A stretch of DNA of 64,000 bases from YA12-FULL-51-18 sp041665305 (GCA_041665305.1 JBAYJD010000001.1:1-64000); one strand, 5' to 3'; positions 41,890 through 51,470 are shown, counted from the stretch's first letter. A program made the numbers and translations. Notes: a model not told the origin generated them from the letters alone.

Positions 41890-43577
41890 GGGTGTTCCTG
41901 TCGCTGGGCTCCAACCTCGGGGACAGGCGCGCGAATATCGCGTCGGCTCTGGCCCTTTTAAGGCGCGCGGGCCGCGTCGAAAAAATTTCCCCGTTGTACG
42001 AAACCGAGCCGATGTATTTAGCCGGACAGCCCAGGTTCTATAACGCGGCCGCGCAGCTCGAAACCCGGCTTTCCCCTGAGGACCTTCTTGCGTCGACCGC
42101 CGGCGTGGAAAAAGAGCTGAAACGCCGCAGAACGCGTCCCAACGGTCCCAGGACCATGGACATAGATATTCTTTTTTACGGGAACGGGATCATAGGTTCC
42201 CCGGACCTGGCCGTTCCGCATCCGGGGCTGGCCGAACGGGCTTTTGTCCTTTTCCCCCTTGCCGACATAGCTCCGGATTTTATCCACCCCGTACTCGGCA
42301 AAAGCGTTTTGTCGCTTAAACGCTCCTGTCCGGGGGCTGCCGGGGTGCGCCGTCTGCCGGAGCGCTATGCGGAAGCCCTGGACTGGCTGTACGCTCTTAA
42401 GCCTTCCTCCAGGAAAAATTACGGCCCCGCCGCGGAAAAAAAGATGCTGCGCGCCTTAGGCGATCCCCAGGAGGACTATCCCTGCGCGCATGTGGCGGGC
42501 TCGAACGGAAAGACCAGCACTTCCATGCTGCTGGCCCGGGCGCTGACCGCCTCCGGGTACAGGACCGGCCTGTATATCAGCCCCCATGTTTCGGACCCGC
42601 GGGAAAGGATCAGCGTGGACGGCGAGAAGATCGGCCGCGGCGAATTTTTCAGGCTGTTCCGTAAAGTTTCCTCCTTCGGCGCGGAATTGTCGTTTTTTGA
42701 GTTCCTCACCGCCATGGCCTTCCTTCATTTCTCCCGTAAAAACGCGGAGATAGCGGTGATAGAGGCCGGCCTCGGCGGGCGGCTGGACGCGACCAGCGTG
42801 ATGACGCCGGCCGCCGCCGTTATAACGGGTGTGTCGATGGAACATTCCGATCTCCTGGGCGGGGATCTGACCCGGATCGCGCGGCACAAGGCCGGCATTA
42901 TAAAGAAAGGGACCGTCGCGGTGGTCAACGCCGGGGGTCCCGCGCTGGCGGCGGTCTCCAGAAGGGCGAAGGCTCTCGGAGTCCCGCTGTTCCGGGTCGC
43001 CCGCCAGGCGGCTTGTCGCGGAGTTTCCGGTTATCAGGCGGAGAATCTGGAGACCGCGGCGGAGGCTGCCCGGGTCCTTTCCCGGCGCGGCTTTTGCGTC
43101 ACGCGCCGGGCGCTGGAACGGGCGGCGGCCGGATTCGCGCCTCCGGGGCGTTTTGAAGAGCGCCGCGTGCGCGGACGGACCGTAGTATTCGACGGCGCAC
43201 ACAACCCGGCCGCGCTTGAACGGTTCTTTTCGGCGCTGCTCGTCCGCTATCCGGGCCGCCGGGTGCTGTGCGTGGCCGGCGTCATGCGCGACAAGGACGC
43301 CCGCGGCCTGGCCGGGATTTTCGGAGCGAATTGCGGGCTTGTTATTCTCACCAGGCCCTCCTCCTACAGGGCGGCCGAACCTGAAACCCTGGCCGCGTAT
43401 CTTTCCCCGCAAACGGCCAGGATCATAAAGGACCCCGCGCGGGCTTTTAAGACGGCGCTGGAATCGGCCGGTCCGGGGGACATTCTCGCGGTGTGCGGCA
43501 GTTTTTATCTCATTTCCGATATCAAGGCTCATCTCGCGGGGCGCAAGGCTTCGTTCCCCAGGGAAATGATAGTTTAG
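41886..43577 (+). CDS. folKC: FolK-FolC fusion: HPPK plus folylpolyglutamate synthase
   Basis: 563 residues. Residues 1-150 are 6-hydroxymethyl-dihydropterin pyrophosphokinase (SLGSNLGDRRAN, then RTMDIDILFYGN at 89-100 with the Mg-binding DIDILF). Residues about 157-563 are a Mur-ligase-like dihydrofolate/folylpolyglutamate synthase: P-loop GSNGKTSTS (205-213), SPHVSDPRERI, GLGGRLDATSV and FDGAHNPAALERF. With folP the two-gene operon covers consecutive folate steps; folE is at 50839. The fusion order is not the common FolB-FolK or FolK-FolP type. Stop codons of this and the converging PorV gene overlap. Confidence 0.92.
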   Translation: MRVFLSLGSNLGDRRANIASALALLRRAGRVEKISPLYETEPMYLAGQPRFYNAAAQLETRLSPEDLLASTAGVEKELKRRRTRPNGPRTMDIDILFYGNGIIGSPDLAVPHPGLAERAFVLFPLADIAPDFIHPVLGKSVLSLKRSCPGAAGVRRLPERYAEALDWLYALKPSSRKNYGPAAEKKMLRALGDPQEDYPCAHVAGSNGKTSTSMLLARALTASGYRTGLYISPHVSDPRERISVDGEKIGRGEFFRLFRKVSSFGAELSFFEFLTAMAFLHFSRKNAEIAVIEAGLGGRLDATSVMTPAAAVITGVSMEHSDLLGGDLTRIARHKAGIIKKGTVAVVNAGGPALAAVSRRAKALGVPLFRVARQAACRGVSGYQAENLETAAEAARVLSRRGFCVTRRALERAAAGFAPPGRFEERRVRGRTVVFDGAHNPAALERFFSALLVRYPGRRVLCVAGVMRDKDARGLAGIFGANCGLVILTRPSSYRAAEPETLAAYLSPQTARIIKDPARAFKTALESAGPGDILAVCGSFYLISDIKAHLAGRKASFPREMIV

Positions 43578-44641
43578 CGGGGGGCGTTCTGTTTGGAGAA
43601 GATGGAATGTTCCCTGCGGCTGAACACCGGCGTTCTGAACGGCAGGTCGAATGTGATGGAAATTTTGTGGGTGGACCCCAGTTCGCCCATCGGCACGAAG
43701 GCGTAGTCGAGGGTGAAGAAATGCAGGGTGGCTCCTACGCCCAGGGTGAAACCGCTCAGCCCGTCCTTGAGGCGCTGAGTGTTTAGCCCCGCTCTTACGC
43801 TCAGCCGGGTGAGTTCGTTGGGTTCCGTGGAAAGTTCCGTGCCCAGCAGAAAACTGGGTTTGTTCTGTTTAGGGAACACCATGTCCATGGAAAAAAGCAT
43901 GTTCTTGAAAGGATTTACCGCGCCCGCCAGCTTGAAGGTCAGCGGCAGCGGGCAGGATTGGGCGTCGTAACGCATTCCGGCGCCCATATTGTTCATGGTC
44001 ACGCCCAGCCGGTAGGGGATGTTGGTGAAATTGTAGGTCATGATGCCCAGGTCTCCGGCGTAGGATTTGGCGGAATCTATGATCTGCGACCGTATATATT
44101 TCATTGAAACGCCTACGGATACATCCATGTCCTTGTCCGAGAACTCAAGAACGGCCTTGCTGTAGGAAAGCGTGAATACCTGGTCGCGCGGAGAGAAAGT
44201 CCCGATTTTGGAACCGTCGATGTCGGTCCGGTCTATCGAGCCTATATCGGTCAGGAAAACCGAGCCGGCCAGGACCGAATCGTAGGAAACGCGGTGGGCG
44301 TAAGCCGCGTACTGGTAGGAGATATCCTGCACATATTGAGTGCGCATGAAGACGGCGGAAAGTTTGGGTATTTGCACTAGACCGGCCGGGTTCCAGTAGA
44401 TGGCGGAGGCCTCCTCGCTTATGGCGCTGTAGGCCCCGCCCATGGCCGAGGCCCGCGCTCCAACCGGCAAATTGAGGAAATCGGCGCTGGTCGTGCCCGC
44501 GGCGCTGGTCGTGAAAGGCGTGGCCTTTCCTCCCGCCGCCAGCGCACCGTCCGGGAACGGGCAGAGCGCCAGCAGGCATGCGGCGGCCGCGGTCCGGGCC
44601 GCTGCGATCGCTCCGATGTTCAGCCGCGTTTTGGCGTTCAT
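43574..44641 (-). CDS. PorV/UPF0164-family outer-membrane protein
   Basis: 355 residues. An N-terminal signal (about 10-35) is followed by the diagnostic FLNLPVGARASAMGGAYSAISEEASAIYWNPAGL block (about 55-90), the start of a FadL-like barrel shared by PorV and PorQ of the type IX secretion system. The C-terminal end lacks the usual terminal Phe; the last 15 residues are basic. Directly downstream (9-bp gap) of the giant kelch protein, which ends in a possible sorting domain, suggesting it serves that protein's export or attachment. Confidence 0.85.
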   Translation of the reverse strand: MNAKTRLNIGAIAAARTAAAACLLALCPFPDGALAAGGKATPFTTSAAGTTSADFLNLPVGARASAMGGAYSAISEEASAIYWNPAGLVQIPKLSAVFMRTQYVQDISYQYAAYAHRVSYDSVLAGSVFLTDIGSIDRTDIDGSKIGTFSPRDQVFTLSYSKAVLEFSDKDMDVSVGVSMKYIRSQIIDSAKSYAGDLGIMTYNFTNIPYRLGVTMNNMGAGMRYDAQSCPLPLTFKLAGAVNPFKNMLFSMDMVFPKQNKPSFLLGTELSTEPNELTRLSVRAGLNTQRLKDGLSGFTLGVGATLHFFTLDYAFVPMGELGSTHKISITFDLPFRTPVFSRREHSIFSKQNAPR

Positions 44642-44650
44642 ATAGCTTTT

Positions 44651-47600
44651 TTACCTTTCGACCGCTATCTTCAGGATCTTTTTTCCCATGTCGGAGTCTA
44701 TCGCCGCCAGGTAAACTCCGCTGGCCACCATGGCGCCGGAACCGTTTACGGCGCTCCAGGTAAGGACTCCGGTGGTTCCGGCTGTCCCCTCCCATACTTT
44801 GTCGCCCGAAAGAGTGTAGATCCTGACCTTGGCCGAGGCCGGCAGTTTGTCTATGGTCACGAAGCCCTGGCCGCGGTTGCTGTAAAAAGGGTTCGGATAC
44901 GCGCGCACGGCGTTTAAATTAGCGGCGGAGGTGCTTACCATCAGCTGGAACATGCTGAAATGGTTCAGCTTGGCGGTGATGCAGCGGGACCACTGGCCTT
45001 CGACGGCAAAGCACGGCTCTATTCTGGTTTCAAGCGGCAGGCATTCTCCCGAAAGCGGGTTGTATCTGGCAAGGACCAGCTTGGCGCGGTTGCCGGTAAT
45101 GCCCGCGTCGGCCTCCGCGCTGGTGTAGGCGAGTTTAAGCGTTACCGGCACCTGCGGCTGGGCCGTGTTCTCGGTGTAGATCGCCACTTCCACGGGGCTG
45201 CCTCCGACCAGATATGAACAGGGGTTGGAGGGTACGGTGTAGGAATATGTGGAAACGGTTATCGCGGTCGGATCTTTGAAAGCTCCGGCCGGCAGCAGGA
45301 GCGAGATCTTCCTGTTGTTGAGAAGCGTGCCTTCTATGGTCACATCCGACTTGGGCTGGCTGGTCCCGCCAAGGCCGCCGGGAGCGCCGCTGAGTCCCTG
45401 GTAGACGATCGGCAGCGACTGCGTGCGGGCCGTTTCATCGCCGATATTGTTCCTGCCGGCGACATCGAAGTAATAAGTGGTTCCCGTCAGGAGGCCGTTC
45501 AGGGTCGCGGTGGCGGCGGTGTTCAGTCTGGAGAAAGGGATGTAAGTGGTTATTCCCGTCGTAAAGCCCGGAGTGGTCGTCCCGCGGACCTCATAGACGG
45601 TGCCTGCCGGGTTGGCGCCGGTGTCCCAGGCCAGGGTTATTCCGGACATGGAAATGCTGGTCGCCCTGACATTGGCCGGCGCCTCGGCCTTGGTGTACGC
45701 GGAACCGAGGAAAAGAGGTTCGGTGGCCACCTCGTCGCCGTTCCTGGCGATGATGTCGGCGTAGTACAGGGTATTGGGGCTTACTCCCGAAAGCACGGCC
45801 GAGGTTCCCGAGCCGGTGTTGGAGGTGACGATTACGGTGAAATTTATGTCCGTGGAGATCAGCACCTGGTAGTTGGTGGACGAAGGATTTCCGTTGGGGA
45901 TCCAGTTGATAGTGAGCGAACTGGTGGACCTGTTCGTGAAGACCGAGGGAGCTCCGGGCAGCGGCCGTACCGCCAGAGTGTAGACGAAATTTGAATTGGA
46001 AGCCGGGCCGCGCACGGCGGTGCCGGTCAGCGGGTTCTTGGCGGCTTTCACCGAGATCCTGTAGGCGGTGTTGGTGCTTAACTGTACCTGGGTCAGGCTG
46101 TTGGCGGTGGCGGAGGCCAGGAAGACGGCGGAGCCTGTCCCGGCGCTGATGTCGTATGCCTCGTAAAAGTCGGCTCCCGCCGCCGGGTCCCAGGACCAGC
46201 TGACGGCCGACATCGTGAGCGGCGTGCCTAAAAGATTGTTGATATTCCCGACGGTCACGGTCGAGACCGGCGTTGCGGTCATGGAGGCGTTATCGTAATC
46301 CGTGACTATGCCGTCCACATTCCTGGCCCGTACGCGGAAATAGTAGGTCTGGTTCGGGCTGAGCCCGGTTATCTCGGTGCCGGTGCTGGTAAGCGCGTCG
46401 TTAAAAGGTCTCGCGACGGTGGCCGGGTCGAAATCCGGGTTTTCCGACATCGAGATCTCGTAAATGGTCAGCGGAGAATTCCCCATCGGGTCCCATGACA
46501 GGGACGCGGTTTCAAAGCTTGCCGCGTCCACTCCCAGGCCCTGCGGTGCGACGGCCAGCGTGTAATAAGTGGCGGATCTTTGGAAGGCGGCGGAGTATCC
46601 GCCGTCATTATAGCCGCCGACCTTGATGGAGGCCGCCGTATTGGGCGCCAGGCCCGTTTGAACATATGTCGCGGGAGACACTATGGCCGTCGTTCCTATA
46701 AAGACGTCGTTGCTTGAGGCGAATATGGCGTAACCATCGGAAGCGCTCAGGGAATCCTGCGTCCAGGTCCATTGAACGGAGGTGGAGCCCAGCACGGCGC
46801 CGGTGGGGATGGAGGTCAGGCCGCCTGGCCTGGGGGCCGTTACCTGCACGGTATAGCCGTTGGAGAACTGGCCGTTGGCGGCGACGCGCATGTTATACCA
46901 GCCGTGCGGAAGTTCCTGCGTGGTAGCGGGCATGAGCACCGTTATGGAGGACGGGGTCGCCGCCCAGCCGGTATTGGAACTGCCGTACCAGGAGTAGATC
47001 CTTGTGGAGAGGTCGATCAGGAAGCCGCTGGGGTTGTCGATCTGCTGCATGTAGATCCTGGGGTGGTCGTAGGAAGAGTTCATCGGACCGGCGCCGCCGC
47101 CGGAGGCTTCGGTGAGTCCGTGAAAATTGGAGGTGTTGGCGAGCAGCGTGACGGCGGCGGTCCGGTCGAAACGGTCAGTCGCCGCGGAGATAGCGGGTTG
47201 GCGGGCGGTCGCGGCCGCCAGCCCGTACATATCCGGGGGATAGGAAAAGTATACAACATCGGTGGTATCCAGATACTTGGTCCCGTCCCAGCCGCCTATG
47301 TTAAGGATATAGTTGTCCGTGGTCAGCACGGTGGTATGGTGGGACCGGCTTGTCATTTGCCCCTGCTCGAACCAGGAAGCGAAATCCGGGTCGTAACTCT
47401 CCGCTCCGTTCTGGGCCGTGCCCGCGGCCTCCCCGCCCGTGACCATGACTTTTCCGTTAGGCAGCAGCACGCTGCGGTGGTTGGCCCTGTTCAGATGGAG
47501 CGTGGTGGCGGGGGTCCAGGCGGTCCCGTCATACAGTTCGGAGGTGTACTGGCTCATGAGGTTGTCGGAGCCGCCTATGACCAGAACCCGCCCGTCCCTG

Positions 47601-49987
47601 AGCAGCGTGGCGGTATGGCCGTAGCGCCCGTTGTTCATGACGGAGGCCTGGGCGGGTATAAAAGCGTGCTGGATATAGCCGAACACTTCGGCCGCTCTCA
47701 GCGCTCCGAAGCTGTTGACGCCGCCGGTCAGAAGCACATTGCCGTTTTTCAGCAGCGTGGCCGTGTGCTGCGCCCTGCTGTCGGCCATCGTGCCGGCGCT
47801 CTGCCAGACGGCGGAGGAGGAAACGTAGATTTCGGCCGTGGCGGAGTAAGTGCTGAGAGTGTTTCCGCCCGTCACCAGTACGGTGCCGTCCGGCAGAAGG
47901 GTCGCGGTATGGTTCTGCCTGGCCTCGGCCATCGGGGAGGTAGGGACCCAGCGCTGCGTGTCCGGATAATAGATCTCCGCCGTATTGACCGCGGTGTTGG
48001 ACGGCGTGGTCCCGCCCGCTGCCAGCACGGTGCCGTTGGGAAGCAGGGTCGCCGTATGCCGCGTCCTTGCGGTGGTCATGGAACCGGTGACGGTCCATTT
48101 TTTGGTCGCGGGGTCCATCAGTTCGCAGGTGGCCAGCGGCAGCACCCCGTCGGAGCCGCCGCAGGTGAGGATCTGCCCGGTTCTAAGCATCGTGCTGGTG
48201 TGGAAAGCCCTTTTGGTATTAAGTTTTTCCGAGGCGCCCCAGTTGCTTCCGCCCGCGGCGTCCTTATACTTGGAAATGTAGGCGGTGCTGGCGCCGCGCG
48301 CGGTGAAGGTCCTGCCGGGGCAGTCGGTTGCCGGGTCGGCTTCGCAGTTCCTCCCCCCCACTATCATGGCGTCGGCCGCCGGTGTGAGCACCGTGGTCTG
48401 GCTGAAGATCGGGTAACTGAAAGGCTCTCCGAATTCCCAGGTCGACTTGGACGGCTTGTAAATGTGGTCGTCCGCAAAGATCATTTCCCTCATCACCACG
48501 GTGGAGGTGGGCAGGCTGTACGCCGCGTCCTCCAGGGTGGTTATGTTCGCAGGGGTGGTGGAGTAAACAATTATGTCGCCGGAAACCGCCGCCAGCGGCA
48601 CGGTGCCCCGGATATTAAGGTCTCCCGGAAGGTTGTCGGCGCTTATGAGCTTGCCGGTCGCCGTCCCGTCCAGCGCTATGGTGCTGCGGGCCAGCATATA
48701 AACCTGGGCCGTTCCCGCGGAGGAGCCGGCGTCGTACGGAACGGTGAAAGTGGGGGCGGCCAGGCTGCCCCGGGATAAAAAAACATCCCCGTCCACCACC
48801 CTGGCGTCTATCGCGCTGGCCAGTTTTATGCTTGCCTGGAGATCTATGACGGATGTCGCATCCAACTGGCATGTGACCTGGCCGTTGACGTTCGGAGCGC
48901 CGCAGCCCGTTCTGTTTATCCGGCTTCCGGCTTTCAGGGTCATAGCGGAGCTGAAAAATGTGGGCTGGATGTTCCCATAGCCGCCGAAGATATGCGCGGC
49001 GCCGTCGGGCATTAGCGCCGTCGAATAACGGCTGTTGCGGTACAGCATGGAGATCGAGACCATCTTGCCGCCGTTGGGATCGAACAATTCGGCGCTTCCC
49101 AGGTATCCCTGGCTGCCCGCGTTCTGGTTCGAATTCGCACCCGGGGCGTCCGGCAGATACCAGCATTCCCCCGCCGTGCCGGCGCATTCCAGGATATTCG
49201 CGGAGTTGTAGCCCCCCGCTATCACTATAATGCCGTTGTTCAGCACCGTGGCGGAATGGTCTATCCTGCCCTGCAGCAGGGCGGAAGCCGAATGCCAGGA
49301 ATTGAGCTGCGGATCGTAGATCTCGTTGTTGGTCTCGTAATACCAGGCGCTTCCGCTCCACCGTCTGCCGCCGGTGACGAAGATCTTTCCCGACCTCATC
49401 CGCACGGCGGCGTGGCCCATGCGCGGAGTGGGGATGGGGGTCGGCGCCGAGGCCCCGGATAGGATCGCGCCGGCGGTGTTGTCGTACGGGTTGAAAATAT
49501 CGCAGTCTCCGGTAATGGAGGCGCTCAGGGCGTCGATCTGCCCGCCGCAGAGCAGCGCTCTGCCGGCGCTGGAGCCTGTCGTCAGGAGGGTGGCCGTATG
49601 CCCGCCTCTCGCGGTCCTCATAACGGCAGCCGTCGCGGCGCAAAGCCTGGTTGTCGGGTCGCAGATCTCCAGTGAGGCTAACGGAACGCCGGCGTTAAAC
49701 CCGCCGGCTATCAGGACCCTGCCGTCCGACATGAGCGTGGCCGTGTGCGAAGATCTCGCCGTGATCAGGTCGCCGGCCCAGGCGTCGTAGCTGTTGGTGG
49801 CCATGTTGTACATCTGCACGCCGGCGGTGGCGGCGCCGGCGGCGTCTACGCCTCCCGCGATGAGCACATTACCGTCGGGTAGAAGCGTGGAGGTGTGGCT
49901 GTGGCGGGCGGTAAGCGCGGCTCCGGCGTACGGCAAAAAGGAGCCCAGCGCGAGGATGAACAAAGGGAGACCTTTTATAAAATTCAT
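44651..49987 (-). CDS. Giant secreted kelch-repeat/FN3 protein with C-terminal sorting-type domain
   Basis: 1778 residues from the ATG at 49987 (an in-frame GTG would add 3). Signal peptide (about 1-24). Kelch/galactose-oxidase-type repeats fill about 25-940: units of about 50 residues with the pattern HTATLLPDGxVLVxGG. An Ig-like region follows (about 1000-1070), then fibronectin type III-like repeats (about 1070-1560: …TNYQVLIS…SGVSPNTLYYADIIARNGDE…). The last 80 residues (RAYPNPFYSNRGQG…KVRIYTLSGDKVWEGTAG…GVYLAAI) match the FlgD-like/T9SS type A sorting-domain style. Likely a surface or extracellular adhesin or carbohydrate-binding protein. Confidence 0.8.
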   Translation of the reverse strand: MNFIKGLPLFILALGSFLPYAGAALTARHSHTSTLLPDGNVLIAGGVDAAGAATAGVQMYNMATNSYDAWAGDLITARSSHTATLMSDGRVLIAGGFNAGVPLASLEICDPTTRLCAATAAVMRTARGGHTATLLTTGSSAGRALLCGGQIDALSASITGDCDIFNPYDNTAGAILSGASAPTPIPTPRMGHAAVRMRSGKIFVTGGRRWSGSAWYYETNNEIYDPQLNSWHSASALLQGRIDHSATVLNNGIIVIAGGYNSANILECAGTAGECWYLPDAPGANSNQNAGSQGYLGSAELFDPNGGKMVSISMLYRNSRYSTALMPDGAAHIFGGYGNIQPTFFSSAMTLKAGSRINRTGCGAPNVNGQVTCQLDATSVIDLQASIKLASAIDARVVDGDVFLSRGSLAAPTFTVPYDAGSSAGTAQVYMLARSTIALDGTATGKLISADNLPGDLNIRGTVPLAAVSGDIIVYSTTPANITTLEDAAYSLPTSTVVMREMIFADDHIYKPSKSTWEFGEPFSYPIFSQTTVLTPAADAMIVGGRNCEADPATDCPGRTFTARGASTAYISKYKDAAGGSNWGASEKLNTKRAFHTSTMLRTGQILTCGGSDGVLPLATCELMDPATKKWTVTGSMTTARTRHTATLLPNGTVLAAGGTTPSNTAVNTAEIYYPDTQRWVPTSPMAEARQNHTATLLPDGTVLVTGGNTLSTYSATAEIYVSSSAVWQSAGTMADSRAQHTATLLKNGNVLLTGGVNSFGALRAAEVFGYIQHAFIPAQASVMNNGRYGHTATLLRDGRVLVIGGSDNLMSQYTSELYDGTAWTPATTLHLNRANHRSVLLPNGKVMVTGGEAAGTAQNGAESYDPDFASWFEQGQMTSRSHHTTVLTTDNYILNIGGWDGTKYLDTTDVVYFSYPPDMYGLAAATARQPAISAATDRFDRTAAVTLLANTSNFHGLTEASGGGAGPMNSSYDHPRIYMQQIDNPSGFLIDLSTRIYSWYGSSNTGWAATPSSITVLMPATTQELPHGWYNMRVAANGQFSNGYTVQVTAPRPGGLTSIPTGAVLGSTSVQWTWTQDSLSASDGYAIFASSNDVFIGTTAIVSPATYVQTGLAPNTAASIKVGGYNDGGYSAAFQRSATYYTLAVAPQGLGVDAASFETASLSWDPMGNSPLTIYEISMSENPDFDPATVARPFNDALTSTGTEITGLSPNQTYYFRVRARNVDGIVTDYDNASMTATPVSTVTVGNINNLLGTPLTMSAVSWSWDPAAGADFYEAYDISAGTGSAVFLASATANSLTQVQLSTNTAYRISVKAAKNPLTGTAVRGPASNSNFVYTLAVRPLPGAPSVFTNRSTSSLTINWIPNGNPSSTNYQVLISTDINFTVIVTSNTGSGTSAVLSGVSPNTLYYADIIARNGDEVATEPLFLGSAYTKAEAPANVRATSISMSGITLAWDTGANPAGTVYEVRGTTTPGFTTGITTYIPFSRLNTAATATLNGLLTGTTYYFDVAGRNNIGDETARTQSLPIVYQGLSGAPGGLGGTSQPKSDVTIEGTLLNNRKISLLLPAGAFKDPTAITVSTYSYTVPSNPCSYLVGGSPVEVAIYTENTAQPQVPVTLKLAYTSAEADAGITGNRAKLVLARYNPLSGECLPLETRIEPCFAVEGQWSRCITAKLNHFSMFQLMVSTSAANLNAVRAYPNPFYSNRGQGFVTIDKLPASAKVRIYTLSGDKVWEGTAGTTGVLTWSAVNGSGAMVASGVYLAAIDSDMGKKILKIAVER

Positions 49988-50064
49988 AAAATGCACGGGG
50001 ATAGTTTACAAAAAGCCTGTTACAGGATTGTTTCTGTTTTTTTAACTCTATGGAGCCGTGTCAT

Positions 50065-50577
50065 TCACTTTTTGAGGGGCGAGGGTTTTGCTTCTTCCAC
50101 CGCGGCTATGGATTCGCCTACCGGGCCTTTGGGTTTGGAGGGATCCGGTATTTTTTTTCCGTCCGCCACGAAATGGTAAAGATAATTGCCGGGAAGGATG
50201 TAGAGCTCCGTTCTCCAGACTCCGTTCTTTCTGGTCAATTTAGTTTCTTTCCATTTGGTGAAGCTTCCGGCCAGGGAGACGGTTTTGGCCGAGGCGTTCT
50301 TGTATTCAAAAACGGTTTTTACGGCTTTTTGTTTCTGGGGCTCTTCTTTGGCCTCTTTGGGTTCCGGCTGCGGTACGGAGGGTTTTTCCGCCGTTTTTTC
50401 CGGTTCTTCTTTCGCGCCTCCCGTATTCGGGAGCGCGGGTACGGGTTTGGAGAGTATCTCCAGGGTGTCGCTGGAAAAATGGACGGCTAGCCTGTTATAG
50501 AGCGAATAGCCGGAAAAACCCGCGGCGGCCAGGGATATAGCTGCGAGCGCGGCCCAGAAATTTTTTGATCTTGTCAT
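50065..50577 (-). CDS. Membrane-anchored CBM48/AMPK-type glycogen-binding domain protein
   Basis: 170 residues. One N-terminal membrane helix (about 9-27), a Pro/Glu/Lys-rich linker (about 45-90) and a C-terminal Ig-like CBM48 domain with the signature SLAGSFTKWKETKLTRKNGVW and YHFVADGKKIPDP. Such domains bind alpha-glucans or serve as protein interaction modules. Sits between tRNA-Gly and the kelch gene. No catalytic domain. Confidence 0.82.
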   Translation of the reverse strand: MTRSKNFWAALAAISLAAAGFSGYSLYNRLAVHFSSDTLEILSKPVPALPNTGGAKEEPEKTAEKPSVPQPEPKEAKEEPQKQKAVKTVFEYKNASAKTVSLAGSFTKWKETKLTRKNGVWRTELYILPGNYLYHFVADGKKIPDPSKPKGPVGESIAAVEEAKPSPLKK

Positions 50578-50587
50578 AAAAAATCTT

Positions 50588-50658
50588 AGCGGGCGATGGG
50601 AATCGAACCCACGTCTAAAGCTTGGGAAGCTTCCGTTCTACCATTGAACCACGCCCGC
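50588..50658 (-). tRNA. tRNA-Gly(CCC)
   Basis: Acceptor GCGGGCG/CGCCCGC with U73; D arm GTTC/GAAC; anticodon arm GAAGC-TTCCCAA-GCTTT giving CCC; T arm with TTCGATT loop. CCA not encoded. Promoter at 50778-50806; the leader contains two hairpins (CCCGCGC/GCGCGGG and TCCCACCCGC/GCGGGTGGGA). Confidence 0.93.
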
Positions 50659-50777
50659 GCTTGTCGTACCCCGCGCTTAACAAACGCGCGGGCTTTTGTC
50701 GCATCCCACCCGCAGCGGGTGGGACGGTTTTACACACTCCGCCGGACTTTAAAAGGAAACCGGTCCGACACCTGTTA

Positions 50778-50806
50778 ATTCTACTTAAAAGTCCGGGGAA
50801 TATCAA
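50778..50806 (-). promoter_or_regulatory. Promoter of tRNA-Gly(CCC)
   Basis: Minus strand TTGATA, 17-bp spacer, TAGAAT. Predicted start near 50771, giving a leader of roughly 110 nt. Confidence 0.6.
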
Positions 50807-50815
50807 TATTATTAT

Positions 50816-50837
50816 AAAAATTTTTGCGGCAAAAATT
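50816..50837. repeat. E-type dyad after folE
   Basis: AAAAATTTTTGC-G-GCAAAAATT, starting two bases past the folE stop codon. Confidence 0.7.
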
Positions 50838-50838
50838 T

Positions 50839-51396
50839 CTATGACATTTTTATCAGGTTTAGGAATTCTTCGCGGACCCGGTTGTCTTTCTGGAAGACCC
50901 CCAGCATGGAACTGGTCGAGGCGGAGGATGAGGCGTTCCTGACGCCGCGCATGGTCATGCACAGATGCTGGGCTTCAAGCACTACTCCCACGCCCTTGGG
51001 CTTGAGTTTTTTAAAAATAGTGTCCGCGATCTGGACGGTCAGCCTTTCCTGGACCTGCAGCCGCCTGGCGAAGGCTTCCACCATCCGCGGGATCTTTGAA
51101 AGTCCGATGATCCGTCCGTCGGGAATATAGGCTATGTGGGCTTTTCCGAAAAAGGGCAGCATGTGGTGTTCGCACAGGGAATAGAAAGAGATGTCCTTTA
51201 CTATGACCATCTCCTTATAGTCCACCTTGAAAAAGGCGCCGTTGAGGACCTTGTCTATGTCTATGCCGTAACCGGCCGTGATCTCCGCCAGCGCTCTGGC
51301 CACCCTGCCGGGCGTTTTCTTAAGCCCCTCCCTTTCCGGATCCTCCCCTATTTCTTTAAGCAGTCCGTAAACATATTGTTCGGTCTTTGAGCTCAT
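50839..51396 (-). CDS. folE: GTP cyclohydrolase I
   Basis: 185 residues. Makes 7,8-dihydroneopterin triphosphate from GTP, the first step of the pterin/folate route completed by folP and folK-folC. Zinc and catalytic residues in SLCEHHMLPF and the later HLCMTMRG; GRIIGLSKIPRMVEAFARRLQVQERLT is the family core. No SD; the promoter places +1 at or next to the ATG. Confidence 0.96.
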   Translation of the reverse strand: MSSKTEQYVYGLLKEIGEDPEREGLKKTPGRVARALAEITAGYGIDIDKVLNGAFFKVDYKEMVIVKDISFYSLCEHHMLPFFGKAHIAYIPDGRIIGLSKIPRMVEAFARRLQVQERLTVQIADTIFKKLKPKGVGVVLEAQHLCMTMRGVRNASSSASTSSMLGVFQKDNRVREEFLNLIKMS

Positions 51397-51403
51397 AACT
51401 ATA

Positions 51404-51433
51404 ATTCTACAAAATCATAACCGCGCCTGTCAG
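51404..51433 (-). promoter_or_regulatory. Promoter of folE, near-leaderless
   Basis: Minus strand CTGACA, 18-bp spacer, TAGAAT. The -10 ends 7 bases before the ATG, so the mRNA would begin at about the start codon. Confidence 0.5.
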
Positions 51434-51447
51434 GTCCGGCTCGCCCG

Positions 51448-51470
51448 AAAATTTTTGCGGCAAAAATTTT
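51448..51470. repeat. E-type dyad at the end of the secreted helical protein gene
   Basis: AAAATTTTTGC-G-GCAAAAATTTT; the TAA stop of the minus-strand gene (51469-51471) overlaps its outer arm. Confidence 0.7.

Noticed and set aside
46772..48778. 668-residue plus-strand ORF antisense to the kelch protein
   Set aside because: Gly/Arg/Val-rich antisense shadow; its apparent repeats mirror the kelch units.
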